A stretch of DNA of 64,000 nucleotides from Halomonas sp. GT (GTDB lineage: Bacteria > Pseudomonadota > Gammaproteobacteria > Pseudomonadales > Halomonadaceae), in the NCBI RefSeq assembly GCF_002082565.1, contig NZ_CP020562.1, forward strand, positions 2,604,001 through 2,668,000. The letters are read 5' to 3'. The notes beneath the pieces were generated by a model. It did no database searches, was not told the origin of the DNA, and saw only the letters and a list, made by a program, of their open reading frames with translations. Made by a program: the position numbers and the translations under genes. Every line of letters starts with the position of its first letter. Position 1 is the first letter of the stretch. This document shows, in pieces, positions 7,062 to 15,800 of this stretch.

Positions 7062-9122
7062 ATGGCAAAACTAATAGCAGGCTATACATCTCCCGGTATT
7101 ACCAAGATCCATGCACTTGCTTCTTTTTTGCCTGAATACTCGCATTTTTCACGCATAAGGCCCCTGAGTCCTAAACCGAATGTGGTCATTGGCTGGGGGC
7201 TTAAGCCCACAAGTGACGGCGCGCGTAATTATGCCTCTCGTCATAGCCTACCGTATGTCGCTCTAGAGGATGGCTTTCTTCGTTCTTTAGGACTAGGCGT
7301 TGAAGGCTATCAGCCTCATAGCATGGTCGTCGATTATACGGGCATCTATTATGACGCCTCTCGACCTAGTGATTTAGAAAACTGGCTCAACCATGCCACG
7401 TTTGATGCTGAAGAACTTGCCCAAGCCACGCGCTGTATTGAGCAACTATCGCGTTATCGCTTATCGAAATACAACCACGCACCTGATTATTCGCTTCCCA
7501 TTGCTGAAACCATCAATGCTAAAACCAACAATGCTGAAACCAACAACGTATTAGTGGTGGATCAAACCGCAGGTGATGCTTCTATTCACCATGGTGGTGC
7601 GGATGCAGACAGTTTTCAGCAAATGTTAGACTGCGCTTTAAATAACCATCCTGATGCCGATATTTTTATCAAAGTACATCCTGATGTTATCGCAGGCAAA
7701 AAGCAGGGGCATTTAGCAGGGGGTCATGAAAACCCTCGCTGCCATATCGTTAGCGACAACATTAACCCTTGGGCACTATTCGACAAGGTTAAAACCGTTT
7801 ATGTGGTGACAAGCCAATTAGGTTTCGAAGCACTGATGGCAGGCAAACAAGTGCACTGCTTTGGTCTCCCCTTCTATGCAGGCTGGGGGTTAACCCATGA
7901 TCAGCTCAGTTGCACGCGCCGCAGGGTGACTCGGCGCTTAGAAGAAGTATTTGCCGCCGCCTACCTTCGTTACACTCGGTATGCCAACCCCTACACAGGC
8001 AGTGCTGCAACGCTAGAAGAAACAATTGCCCTGATTGCCGACCAAAAGCGCCAGCAAGAGCGCCTGCGTGGCAAATGGCTAGCCTGTGGCTTCTCTTCAT
8101 GGAAAAAGCGTTTTATTGGCCATTTTCTTGGCCCAGCGGCCACCATCGAATATCAAAAAGAGCTGCCAGCGGCTTTAGCAGTGGATGTTGAAAAACCCAA
8201 TCTGTTGGTATGGTCCAGTCGTATTAACGATGACTTTAAAACCCGCCACCGCGACCATCTAGCGGCATTATGGCGAATGGAAGACGGCTTCATCCGATCA
8301 ATCGGTCTTGGGGTAGACCTCGCTCAACCGCTATCCTTGGTCATTGATCGACAGGGCATTTACTACGACCCCAGCCAGCCCAGCGAGCTAGAAACGCTGC
8401 TTAACACCGCCGATTTCAGCGATGACTTATTAGAGCGAGCGGCACACCTGCGCGAACGGTTGGTCGCATTAAAGCTTTCCAAATATAATGTACCGGGAAA
8501 GGAAGTCATTGAATTACCCGCCAATAAGCACATTATTTTGGTGCCTGGCCAGGTAGAAAGCGATGCGTCAATTGCAACAGGTTCACCAGAGATTAGGACT
8601 AATAGTGCGCTGTTAAAGGCCGTACGACATGCCAATCCTAATGCTTTTATTGTTTACAAAGCCCACCCTGATGTAATCACCGGCGCACGCATCGGAGCAC
8701 TCGATACCAACGCCAAACGCCTGTATGATCTCGATGCCAGCCATATCGATATCACTGTGCTGCTAGCACGCGTTGATGCCGTGCATACTATGAGTTCGCT
8801 CACCGGCTTTGAAGCACTGCTTCGTCGGCGCCAAGTGTGCACCTATGGCCTCCCGTTTTACGCAGGCTGGGGATTAACCCAGGACGCCATGCACTGCCCA
8901 AGACGAAACCGGGCTTTATCATTGGATGCGTTAGTAGCAGGAACTCTGCTTCTGTACCCCAACTACGTCGACCCCGACTCTCGGCAGCTGTGTAATGCTG
9001 AAACGGTAGTCAGCCTGTTGGAGCAGGCTAAATTAGAACAAGTTAAGTCTCATAAACATATGCTTACATGGAAGCAGCGATTATACCGCTGCTATCGTAA
9101 CTTATTTATTGGAAGTCATTAA
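7062..9122 (+). CDS. kpsC: capsular polysaccharide Kdo-linker glycosyltransferase KpsC
   Basis: About 686 residues with the two tandem KpsC modules. Known role: with KpsS it builds the poly-beta-Kdo linker between lipid anchor and capsule chain at the cytoplasmic face; the two modules of characterised KpsC are Kdo transferases of alternating linkage. Seen: paired motifs ALEDGFLRSLGLGVEG (about residue 62) and RMEDGFIRSIGLGVD (about 401), IFIKVHPDVIAGKK and FIVYKAHPDVITGAR, and LGFEALMAGKQVHCFGLPFYAGWGLT echoed by LTGFEALLRRRQVCTYGLPFYAGWGLT. A TTG at 7017 is in frame and would add 15 residues; ATG 7062 fits the usual family N-terminus (IAGYTSPGI). Neither has a strong Shine-Dalgarno. First gene of a coupled operon. 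An in-frame 15-bp tandem repeat lies at 7503-7547. Confidence 0.92.
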   Translation: MAKLIAGYTSPGITKIHALASFLPEYSHFSRIRPLSPKPNVVIGWGLKPTSDGARNYASRHSLPYVALEDGFLRSLGLGVEGYQPHSMVVDYTGIYYDASRPSDLENWLNHATFDAEELAQATRCIEQLSRYRLSKYNHAPDYSLPIAETINAKTNNAETNNVLVVDQTAGDASIHHGGADADSFQQMLDCALNNHPDADIFIKVHPDVIAGKKQGHLAGGHENPRCHIVSDNINPWALFDKVKTVYVVTSQLGFEALMAGKQVHCFGLPFYAGWGLTHDQLSCTRRRVTRRLEEVFAAAYLRYTRYANPYTGSAATLEETIALIADQKRQQERLRGKWLACGFSSWKKRFIGHFLGPAATIEYQKELPAALAVDVEKPNLLVWSSRINDDFKTRHRDHLAALWRMEDGFIRSIGLGVDLAQPLSLVIDRQGIYYDPSQPSELETLLNTADFSDDLLERAAHLRERLVALKLSKYNVPGKEVIELPANKHIILVPGQVESDASIATGSPEIRTNSALLKAVRHANPNAFIVYKAHPDVITGARIGALDTNAKRLYDLDASHIDITVLLARVDAVHTMSSLTGFEALLRRRQVCTYGLPFYAGWGLTQDAMHCPRRNRALSLDALVAGTLLLYPNYVDPDSRQLCNAETVVSLLEQAKLEQVKSHKHMLTWKQRLYRCYRNLFIGSH
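7503..7547 (+). repeat. three 15-bp tandem units inside kpsC
   Basis: GCTGAAACCATCAAT, GCTAAAACCAACAAT and GCTGAAACCAACAAC follow each other directly and encode AETIN-AKTNN-AETNN. They lie between the first conserved block and the VLVVDQTAGDASI strand, so they extend a loop without breaking the frame. Confidence 0.85.
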
Positions 9123-9123
9123 G

Positions 9124-10359
9124 TTGAAGCAAAAGCGTGCATTCTTATTTTTACAAGGCGTCTGCTCGCCCTTCTACCAGCGTCTAGCCCGCCGGCTCAC
9201 CGACGACGGCCACCGCGTGGTAAAGGTTAACTTCAACGCTGGCGATATCATCTACTGGCAGCGCACCCACAGCCAGAACCATTTGTTTCGCGGCCAACTA
9301 AGCGAGCTTCCAGCTTATATTCAGTCGCTATGGCAACGTTACGACATTACCGACCAAGTACTGTTCGGTGATCGCCGACCGATTCACCGCCCAGCCGTTG
9401 ACTTAGCGCCCGCCGCAGGCATTCGCACACACGTCTTTGAAGAAGGCTACTTTCGCCCGTTCTGGGTCACGCTTGAACGCGAGGGCGTTAATGGTCACTC
9501 TCTGCTGCCTAGAGACCCTAAGTGGTTTTTCGAAACGGGCAAGGCTCTGCCCAAACTCCCTGCACCGGTTCGCTTTCGCTCCTCTTTTAAAATCCGTGCT
9601 GCTCACGACATGTGCTATCACCTGGCGGGGTTAGCGAATCCGCTGGTGGCTCCCCACTATCGTAATCATGCGCCCATCACTGCACCGGTAGAGTATGCAG
9701 GCTACGCCAAACGCTTTACCTTACTTCGGCATTGGAAAAAGCGCGATGCAGAGCGGATTAAAAACCTGATAGAAGGCGGAAAGTCTTATTTTATGTTGCC
9801 GCTGCAACTCAACACCGATGCGCAAATTCGCGACCATTCACCTTATTCCAATATGGAAGAAGTGATGGATCATGTGATGGGATCATTTGCTCTCAACGCC
9901 CCTAGCGACGCCCTCCTGTGCATAAAAAACCACCCACTCGACATGGGGCTGGTTAATTACCCAAACATTATTAAAAGGCTGGAAGATTTTTACGGCCTGC
10001 AGGGGCGTATCGTTTACCTGGAGTCTGGCAACCTCAATCCATTGCTGAAACACGCTACGGGCACCGTTACAGTGAACAGCACGGTCGGCATTGTTTCCCT
10101 TGAAAAACAGTGTCCCACCTTTGCGCTCAGCGACCCCATTTACAATTTGGCGGGCCTCACCTACGAAGGCTCTCTAGACGAGTTCTGGCACCAGCCGCCG
10201 CGCCCCAGTGAGGCGCTATTTAGCTATTTTCGCAACACTGTCATGTACACCACGCAGATTAATGGTGGCTTTTACTGCCAGCCCAGTATCGATTTAGCAG
10301 TGAACAATGCTGCGCGTATACTAGAAGCCTGCCCTTCACCGCTGGAGAAGTTGCTGTGA
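9124..10359 (+). CDS. kpsS: capsular polysaccharide Kdo-linker transferase KpsS
   Basis: 411 residues from TTG 9124. This start is chosen because GGAAG lies eight bases upstream, right at the end of kpsC; TTG 9109 is the longer alternative. Known role: KpsS adds the first Kdo to the (lyso)phosphatidylglycerol acceptor and KpsC extends it. Family hallmarks are FLFLQGVCSPFYQRLARRLTDDGH at the N-terminus (positions 5-28), VFEEGYFRPFWVTLEREGVNG in the middle, LPLQLNTDAQIRDHSPY, and CIKNHPLDMG with GTVTVNSTVGIVSLE near the C-terminus. It overlaps the SDR gene by four bases (GTGA), which implies translational coupling. In B. pseudomallei a KpsS homologue (WcbO) stands at the same place before SDR, sulfatase-like and PKS genes, as I recall that cluster. 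Confidence 0.92.
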   Translation: MKQKRAFLFLQGVCSPFYQRLARRLTDDGHRVVKVNFNAGDIIYWQRTHSQNHLFRGQLSELPAYIQSLWQRYDITDQVLFGDRRPIHRPAVDLAPAAGIRTHVFEEGYFRPFWVTLEREGVNGHSLLPRDPKWFFETGKALPKLPAPVRFRSSFKIRAAHDMCYHLAGLANPLVAPHYRNHAPITAPVEYAGYAKRFTLLRHWKKRDAERIKNLIEGGKSYFMLPLQLNTDAQIRDHSPYSNMEEVMDHVMGSFALNAPSDALLCIKNHPLDMGLVNYPNIIKRLEDFYGLQGRIVYLESGNLNPLLKHATGTVTVNSTVGIVSLEKQCPTFALSDPIYNLAGLTYEGSLDEFWHQPPRPSEALFSYFRNTVMYTTQINGGFYCQPSIDLAVNNAARILEACPSPLEKLL

Positions 10360-11162
10360 GCGCTGGCGTAACGACACCTCTCTCTTCTCACCCCCCCCGC
10401 TGCGTGCTGATTACGGGTGCCACCGGCGCAATAGGCGGGGCGCTAGCCCATGCTTACGCAACCCTTAATACGCACTTGGTGCTACATGGCCGCAACCAGC
10501 AGGCGCTTGAAGCGTTGGCACTGATGTGTCGAGAAAAAGGCGCACAGGTGTCGCTCTCATCGGCCAGTCTAACAGACGAAACCGAACTCAACGCCTGGCT
10601 TGATGCGCTATGTGCCGAACACGTTCCCGATATTGTGATTGCCAATGCGGGTATTAATACTCATCCAAGCGCAACCACACTAGAACCGTGGGACGAGGTT
10701 CAAGCGCTATTAGATATCAACTTGAAAGCACCGATGGCAATGGCGCAGCGGCTGGTCCCTGCCATGCAAGCGCGGGGCAGCGGCCAGTTGGTGTTTATTA
10801 GCTCATTGGCGGGCTGGCACGGCCTACCGACAACGCCAAGCTACAGCGCCAGCAAAGCGGGCATCAAAGCCTACGGAGAAGGCCTAAGAGGCTTGCTTGA
10901 GCCTCATGGCATTGGTGTGACCGTTGTCATGCCTGGCTACGTCACCTCCGCCATGTGCAATGCTATGCCTGGGCCTAAGCCTTGGGAGTGGTCGCCAGAG
11001 CGAGCCGCTAACGCCATACAGCGTGGCATTACCACTAACCGCGCCCGAATCAGCTTCCCTTTCCCCCTGAATTTCGGTACTTGGTGGCTGGCCGTTCTAC
11101 CTGCTGGCATTTCTCAATGGCTCGTTAAACGCTTTGGCTTTAATCATACCGGGGGCGTGTAG
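10356..11162 (+). CDS. short-chain dehydrogenase/reductase in the capsule-lipid operon
   Basis: A 268-residue SDR. Seen: Rossmann glycine motif TGATGAIGGALA (about residue 20), the structural NAG motif in IANAGINT, the catalytic Ser in FISSLAGWHG, and YSASKAG with the catalytic Tyr and Lys. The C-terminus carries a hydrophobic tail (WWLAVLPAGISQWLVKRFGF) that may sit on the membrane, as in 3-ketosphinganine-reductase-like and WcbP-like SDRs. Inferred role: reduction of the beta-keto group left by the alpha-oxoamine synthase encoded downstream, analogous to 3-ketodihydrosphingosine reductase. The GTG start at 10356 overlaps the kpsS stop, and the next gene begins one base after its own stop. 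Confidence 0.82.
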   Translation: MSAGVTTPLSSHPPRCVLITGATGAIGGALAHAYATLNTHLVLHGRNQQALEALALMCREKGAQVSLSSASLTDETELNAWLDALCAEHVPDIVIANAGINTHPSATTLEPWDEVQALLDINLKAPMAMAQRLVPAMQARGSGQLVFISSLAGWHGLPTTPSYSASKAGIKAYGEGLRGLLEPHGIGVTVVMPGYVTSAMCNAMPGPKPWEWSPERAANAIQRGITTNRARISFPFPLNFGTWWLAVLPAGISQWLVKRFGFNHTGGV

Positions 11163-11163
11163 C

Positions 11164-12810
11164 GTGGCGTTCTTTCTATCATCCACGTTTGTTAGCCCAC
11201 TGTTAGTAGGCTTGTTAGGTAGCTTGTTATTCGAGGCACTGCTAAGCCCTCGTCCGCGACCGTTTTGGAAGCGTGGTGTAGCCGCCAATATCCTGCACCT
11301 TGGTAGCTGGTTACTGCTATTTGGCACCTTTATTCTGCTGCTACAGCGCCCTTGGTTTGCTGTTGTGTTTATCTTATCGCTGCAACTTGTGGTCGTGCAG
11401 TCCAGCAATACCAAATCACGCACGCTGAACGAACCTTTTATTTGTCACGATTTTGAATACTTTTGGGATGCGGTTTTGCACCCACGTCTCTATGTGCCTT
11501 TTTTCGGCATTGGCCTCGCTATTGCTGCCAGCAGTGCCGGTGCGGTTGCCATTGGTAGCTTTTTGATATTTGAACCATCGCTGATCCGCCAATGGGGCGG
11601 CACCGTATTTCTAATGAATAGCCTAATGCTGATAGCCGCTGGCGCGTTACTCGTTTGGCTGGGGTGGCGAAAACTGCCGTCAGTCTCATTGAACCCTGTC
11701 ATGGATCTAGATCAGCTGGGACTATTTTCTAGTCTTTGGGCATATGGTATCGCCTTGGCACACTCCCAACCGCCCACGCCCGACGCATCGCCCTTTCAGC
11801 CACTTTCTCAGCCACTTTCTCAGCCACTTTCTCAGCAGCGCCTTGAGCTAGACGCCGATGCGGCAAAGCCAAACGTTGTGTTGGTGCAGAGTGAATCGTT
11901 TTTTGATCCTCGCCCATGGTGTAGCGAGATTGCCGCTGACTTATTGCCGAATTATGATGCTACCTGCAAAGAAGCTATCGTAAAGGGAGCACTGAATGTG
12001 CCCGCATGGGGCGCAAACACCGTGCGAACCGAATGCGCCGTTTTAACGGGCATTGCGCCTAATGCATGGGGGGCGCGCCAATTTAACCCTTACCGCACGC
12101 TGTCACGCCACACACTACCCAGCATTGCGAGTGCATTTAAGGCCCAAGGGTATCGAACTGTTTGTGTTCACCCCTACCCGGCTACCTTCTATATGCGTGA
12201 CAGCGTTATTCCAATACTGGGCTTTGAGACGTTTATCGACATTAGCGCATTCGAAAGCCAGGATAAGCATGGCCAGTACATTGGTGACCAAGCCGTTGCA
12301 CGAAAAGTTGGACGCCTGCTTGAAGATAACGATAATAGGCCTCTCTTTGTGTTTGTGATTACCATGGAGAATCACGGCCCTTTACACTTAGAAGCACCGG
12401 AAAAGGCTAGGGTAGCGTCAACATTGCCTACTGCACCGTGGCCGCTACCGCATCATTTACGGGATTTAGCTGTTTACCTGCACCATTTGGGTGAATCAGA
12501 TAAAATGCTTGGAAGCGTTAAAGCAGCGCTAAACTCTGCTATAAGACCAGGGCTGCTGGGCTGGTACGGTGACCACGTACCCATACTGCCTGACGCCTAT
12601 AGGCACTTTTCGCCTCCTGCTAGCAGCACCCCGTACATGATATGGTCAACGGAAATAGATCGTAATTTGCACGACAAGCCGCCCATTGAGCGCGCGTCGT
12701 GCACGCTGGAAGCAAACGAACTTGGCGTCTACCTATTTAAACGAGCGTTTGGACGCGATATAAGTAGCGATGTGATCAAGGCAGAACCAGAACCTCAGGA
12801 GCAAGAATGA
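11164..12810 (+). CDS. LTA synthase/sulfatase-fold membrane phosphotransferase (WcbQ-like)
   Basis: A 548-residue protein from GTG 11164, one base after the SDR stop; the in-frame TTG 11134 is less likely. About four or five N-terminal TM helices (to about residue 190) are followed by an extracytoplasmic alkaline-phosphatase/sulfatase fold. Seen: NVVLVQSESFFDPRPW (first metal-binding acid, about 236), NTVRTECAVLTGIAP with the probable Thr nucleophile (about 288), FVITMENHGP and LGWYGDHVPI with later metal ligands. This domain order is that of LtaS/OpgB-type enzymes that move phosphoglycerol or phosphoethanolamine groups. Inferred: it decorates the capsule lipid or linker in the periplasm. A linker contains three copies of QPLS. 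It overlaps the PKS gene by four bases (ATGA). Confidence 0.8.
   Translation: MAFFLSSTFVSPLLVGLLGSLLFEALLSPRPRPFWKRGVAANILHLGSWLLLFGTFILLLQRPWFAVVFILSLQLVVVQSSNTKSRTLNEPFICHDFEYFWDAVLHPRLYVPFFGIGLAIAASSAGAVAIGSFLIFEPSLIRQWGGTVFLMNSLMLIAAGALLVWLGWRKLPSVSLNPVMDLDQLGLFSSLWAYGIALAHSQPPTPDASPFQPLSQPLSQPLSQQRLELDADAAKPNVVLVQSESFFDPRPWCSEIAADLLPNYDATCKEAIVKGALNVPAWGANTVRTECAVLTGIAPNAWGARQFNPYRTLSRHTLPSIASAFKAQGYRTVCVHPYPATFYMRDSVIPILGFETFIDISAFESQDKHGQYIGDQAVARKVGRLLEDNDNRPLFVFVITMENHGPLHLEAPEKARVASTLPTAPWPLPHHLRDLAVYLHHLGESDKMLGSVKAALNSAIRPGLLGWYGDHVPILPDAYRHFSPPASSTPYMIWSTEIDRNLHDKPPIERASCTLEANELGVYLFKRAFGRDISSDVIKAEPEPQEQE
11797..11832 (+). repeat. three perfect 12-bp tandem units encoding QPLS
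   Basis: CAGCCACTTTCT occurs three times without mismatch. It encodes QPLSQPLSQPLS between the membrane part and the catalytic domain of the LTA-synthase-like protein; perfect identity suggests recent slippage. Confidence 0.9.
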
Positions 12811-15800
12811 CTAAACGCGTTGCCATTATCGGCGCCGCCCATCGTTTCCCCGGCACCACACCTGAAACGTTCTGGCAGGACCTGCAAGCCGAAAAAGACC
12901 TCGTCACCCAAGTGGCCCACGACCGTTGGAGCCATGATGCTTTCTTGCATCCGGACAAACGTCACCCTGGCACCAGCGTCACGTTTGCCGCGGGTAGCCT
13001 AGGCGATATAAGCGGATTCGACGCAGAGTTTTTCGGTATTTCGCCTCGTGAAGCGGCGAACATGGACCCGCAACAGCGCATGCTGCTAGAGCTTACCTGG
13101 GAAGCCATGGAAAGCGCGGGCATCGTGCCTAGCACCCTGCGTGGTAGCCAGTGCGGCGTTTTCGTTGGCGTCGCCAGTCTTGATTACTCTTATCGCCTGG
13201 CCGATGACATGTCGGCGATCGATGCCTCGACAGCGACAGGTAATACATCAAGTATCGCCTCTAATCGGCTTTCTTATGTCTTTGATCTGCATGGCCCCAG
13301 CATGTCGCTGGATACCGCCTGCTCATCTTCCATGGTGGCGTTCCACCAAGCGTGCCAATCGATTCGCAGCGGCGAAACCAATATGGCGTTAGCAGGTGGC
13401 ATCAGCCTGCACCTGCACCCCTATGGTTTTATTATTTTCTCGAAGGCCAGCATGCTCTCGCCCACCGGGCGCTGCCAAGTCTTCGATGAAGCGGGTAATG
13501 GGTACGTGCGCTCCGAAGGTGCCGGGCTATTTTTGCTAAAGGATTATGATCAAGCAGTAGCCGATGGCGATAACATCCTGGCCGTGGTGGCAGGCTCAGC
13601 AGTTAACACTGATGGCCACAAGTCCGGCCTGACGGTACCCAACCCCAGCGCGCAAATTGAGTTAATGCGCCGTGCCTACGAACAGGCAGGCATTTCGCCA
13701 GACGAAATCGACTACCTTGAAGCTCACGGCACTGGCACCGCTGTTGGCGACCCGATTGAAACTCGGGCTATCGGCGAAGCACTCGGCAAACACCGTAAAA
13801 CACCGCTGCTGATTGGCTCAGTGAAAAGTAATCTCGGCCATTTAGAAACGGCGTCAGGCGTTGCCGGGCTGGCTAAGGCGCTATACAGCCTGCAGCACCG
13901 TGAAGTGCCCGCCACCATTGGCATACGCAATCTGAATCCACGCATCAAATTTGATGAGTGGAACATTAGCGTTGTCACCAAAGCCCAAGCACTCAAAAAA
14001 CAGGGCCGTTTGGTCATCGGCGTTAACTCCTTTGGCTTTGGCGGTGCCAACGCTCACGTCATACTGGAAAGCGCCCCCGAAAAAGCACCGACATCTCGCC
14101 AAGTACCCGATGCTGCGCTACCCATTCTTATTAGCGCACGAAGCCAGGAAGCACTGGCGGCTAATGCCAGTGAATTAGCGAGCTACCTGCGCGAGAGCAA
14201 TCATGCTTTCTATGATATCGCCCATACGCTGAGCAGCCACCGTGAGCAACACACGTTTGGCGCGCTCTGTTTCGCCCAAACGCCAGACGCCGCCGCCAGT
14301 GCGCTCAGCCAGTTTGCCGAAGGTGAAAACAACGGCGTTGTGACACTTGAGCGCTTAGCTAACGCTCGCGGCCCTGTGTTTGTTTACGACGGTAACGGCT
14401 GCCAATGGGAAACCATGGGCCGCGACCTGTTAGACAGCGAACCAGCGTTTAGTGACGCTATTGATCGTGTGGATGCCCTGTTCCAGAAACATGGCGATTT
14501 TTCGCTGCGTGACGAACTCGCGGGCCGTAACCAGGAAGAAGCCAGTGGCGGCCGTTTTGAGCGCACTGAGATCGCTCAACCGGCTCTGTTTGCACTGCAA
14601 GTCGCGTTAACCGAATGGCTTAAATCCAAAGGCATCATGCCTACTGCAGTCTTTGGCCACAGTGTTGGCGAAGTTGCTGCCGCGTGGGCGTCCGGCGCAT
14701 TAACGCTAGAAGACGCCGTTAAGGTTATTTACTATCGTAGTTTCTACCAAGGCAAAACCCGTGGCCTTGGTGAAATGACGGCCGTTGCTATGAGCGCGGA
14801 AGAAATCGCCCCTTGGCTTGAAAAGCCTGAGTTTAGCAACATCAGCTTGGCAGGCATTAACAGCCCCAAAGGCATTACCTTAGCGGGTGATCGAGACCAA
14901 TTAAGCGCCATTGAAGCAGCCCTTAGCGAGCAGAGCACCTTTGCGAAGCGCCTACCGTTGGATTACGCCTTCCACAGCCCCGCTATGGACAGCATCAAAG
15001 CAGGCGTCGTGGAAGCGTTAGCTGACATTCGTCCCCACACCACGCAGATTCCTTATGTGTCCACTGTGACGGGCACCATCAGTGAAGGCACACAGTTGGA
15101 TGCCCATTACTGGTGGCTCAATATTCGTGAACCCGTCCTGTTTGATAGCGCCGCTACAGTGCTTATTGAGCAGGGTTACAATGTGTTTGTGGAAGTCGGT
15201 GCCCACCCTATCCTGCGCCGCTATCTGAACGAGTCTTTGCGCCAGCAAGAGCGCAGTGGATTAGTGCTAGGTACTATTGAGCGCCATATGCCGGGCGTAG
15301 ACGGTTTAACTCGCTGCCTCGGCCAGTTGCTGCTAAGTGGATTAGCCCTTGATAACCATCACTTCTTCCCCGTAGAAGGCGAGCGGGTACTGCTGCCACG
15401 CTACGCTTGGCAGCGCACTCAGCTTTGGGTGCAAGGCACCAATGATGGCCAAGGGCTGCTTTCCCGTTATTATCAGCATCCGCTACTTGGCTACCCATTG
15501 GCGCAGCAGGATCACACCTGGGAAAGCCAGTTGGATACCAAACGCCAGCCATGGCTGGCCGACCACGTTGTCGGCGAAGGCGCAGTCTTCCCCGGCGCGG
15601 GGTTTGTGGAGCTTACGCTAGCAGCGGCCCTGCAGCAGAAAGATACACCGATTTTAGACATTGAAGAGCTGGAAATTCGCGCCCCGTTATTACTGGATGG
15701 CCCCAATGGCCGCACCATGCGGTTAACGCTGGACCCAGACGACGGACGCTTAGCCATCCACTCCCGCGAGCCAGCCACCGGTAGCGAATGGCAGTTGAAT

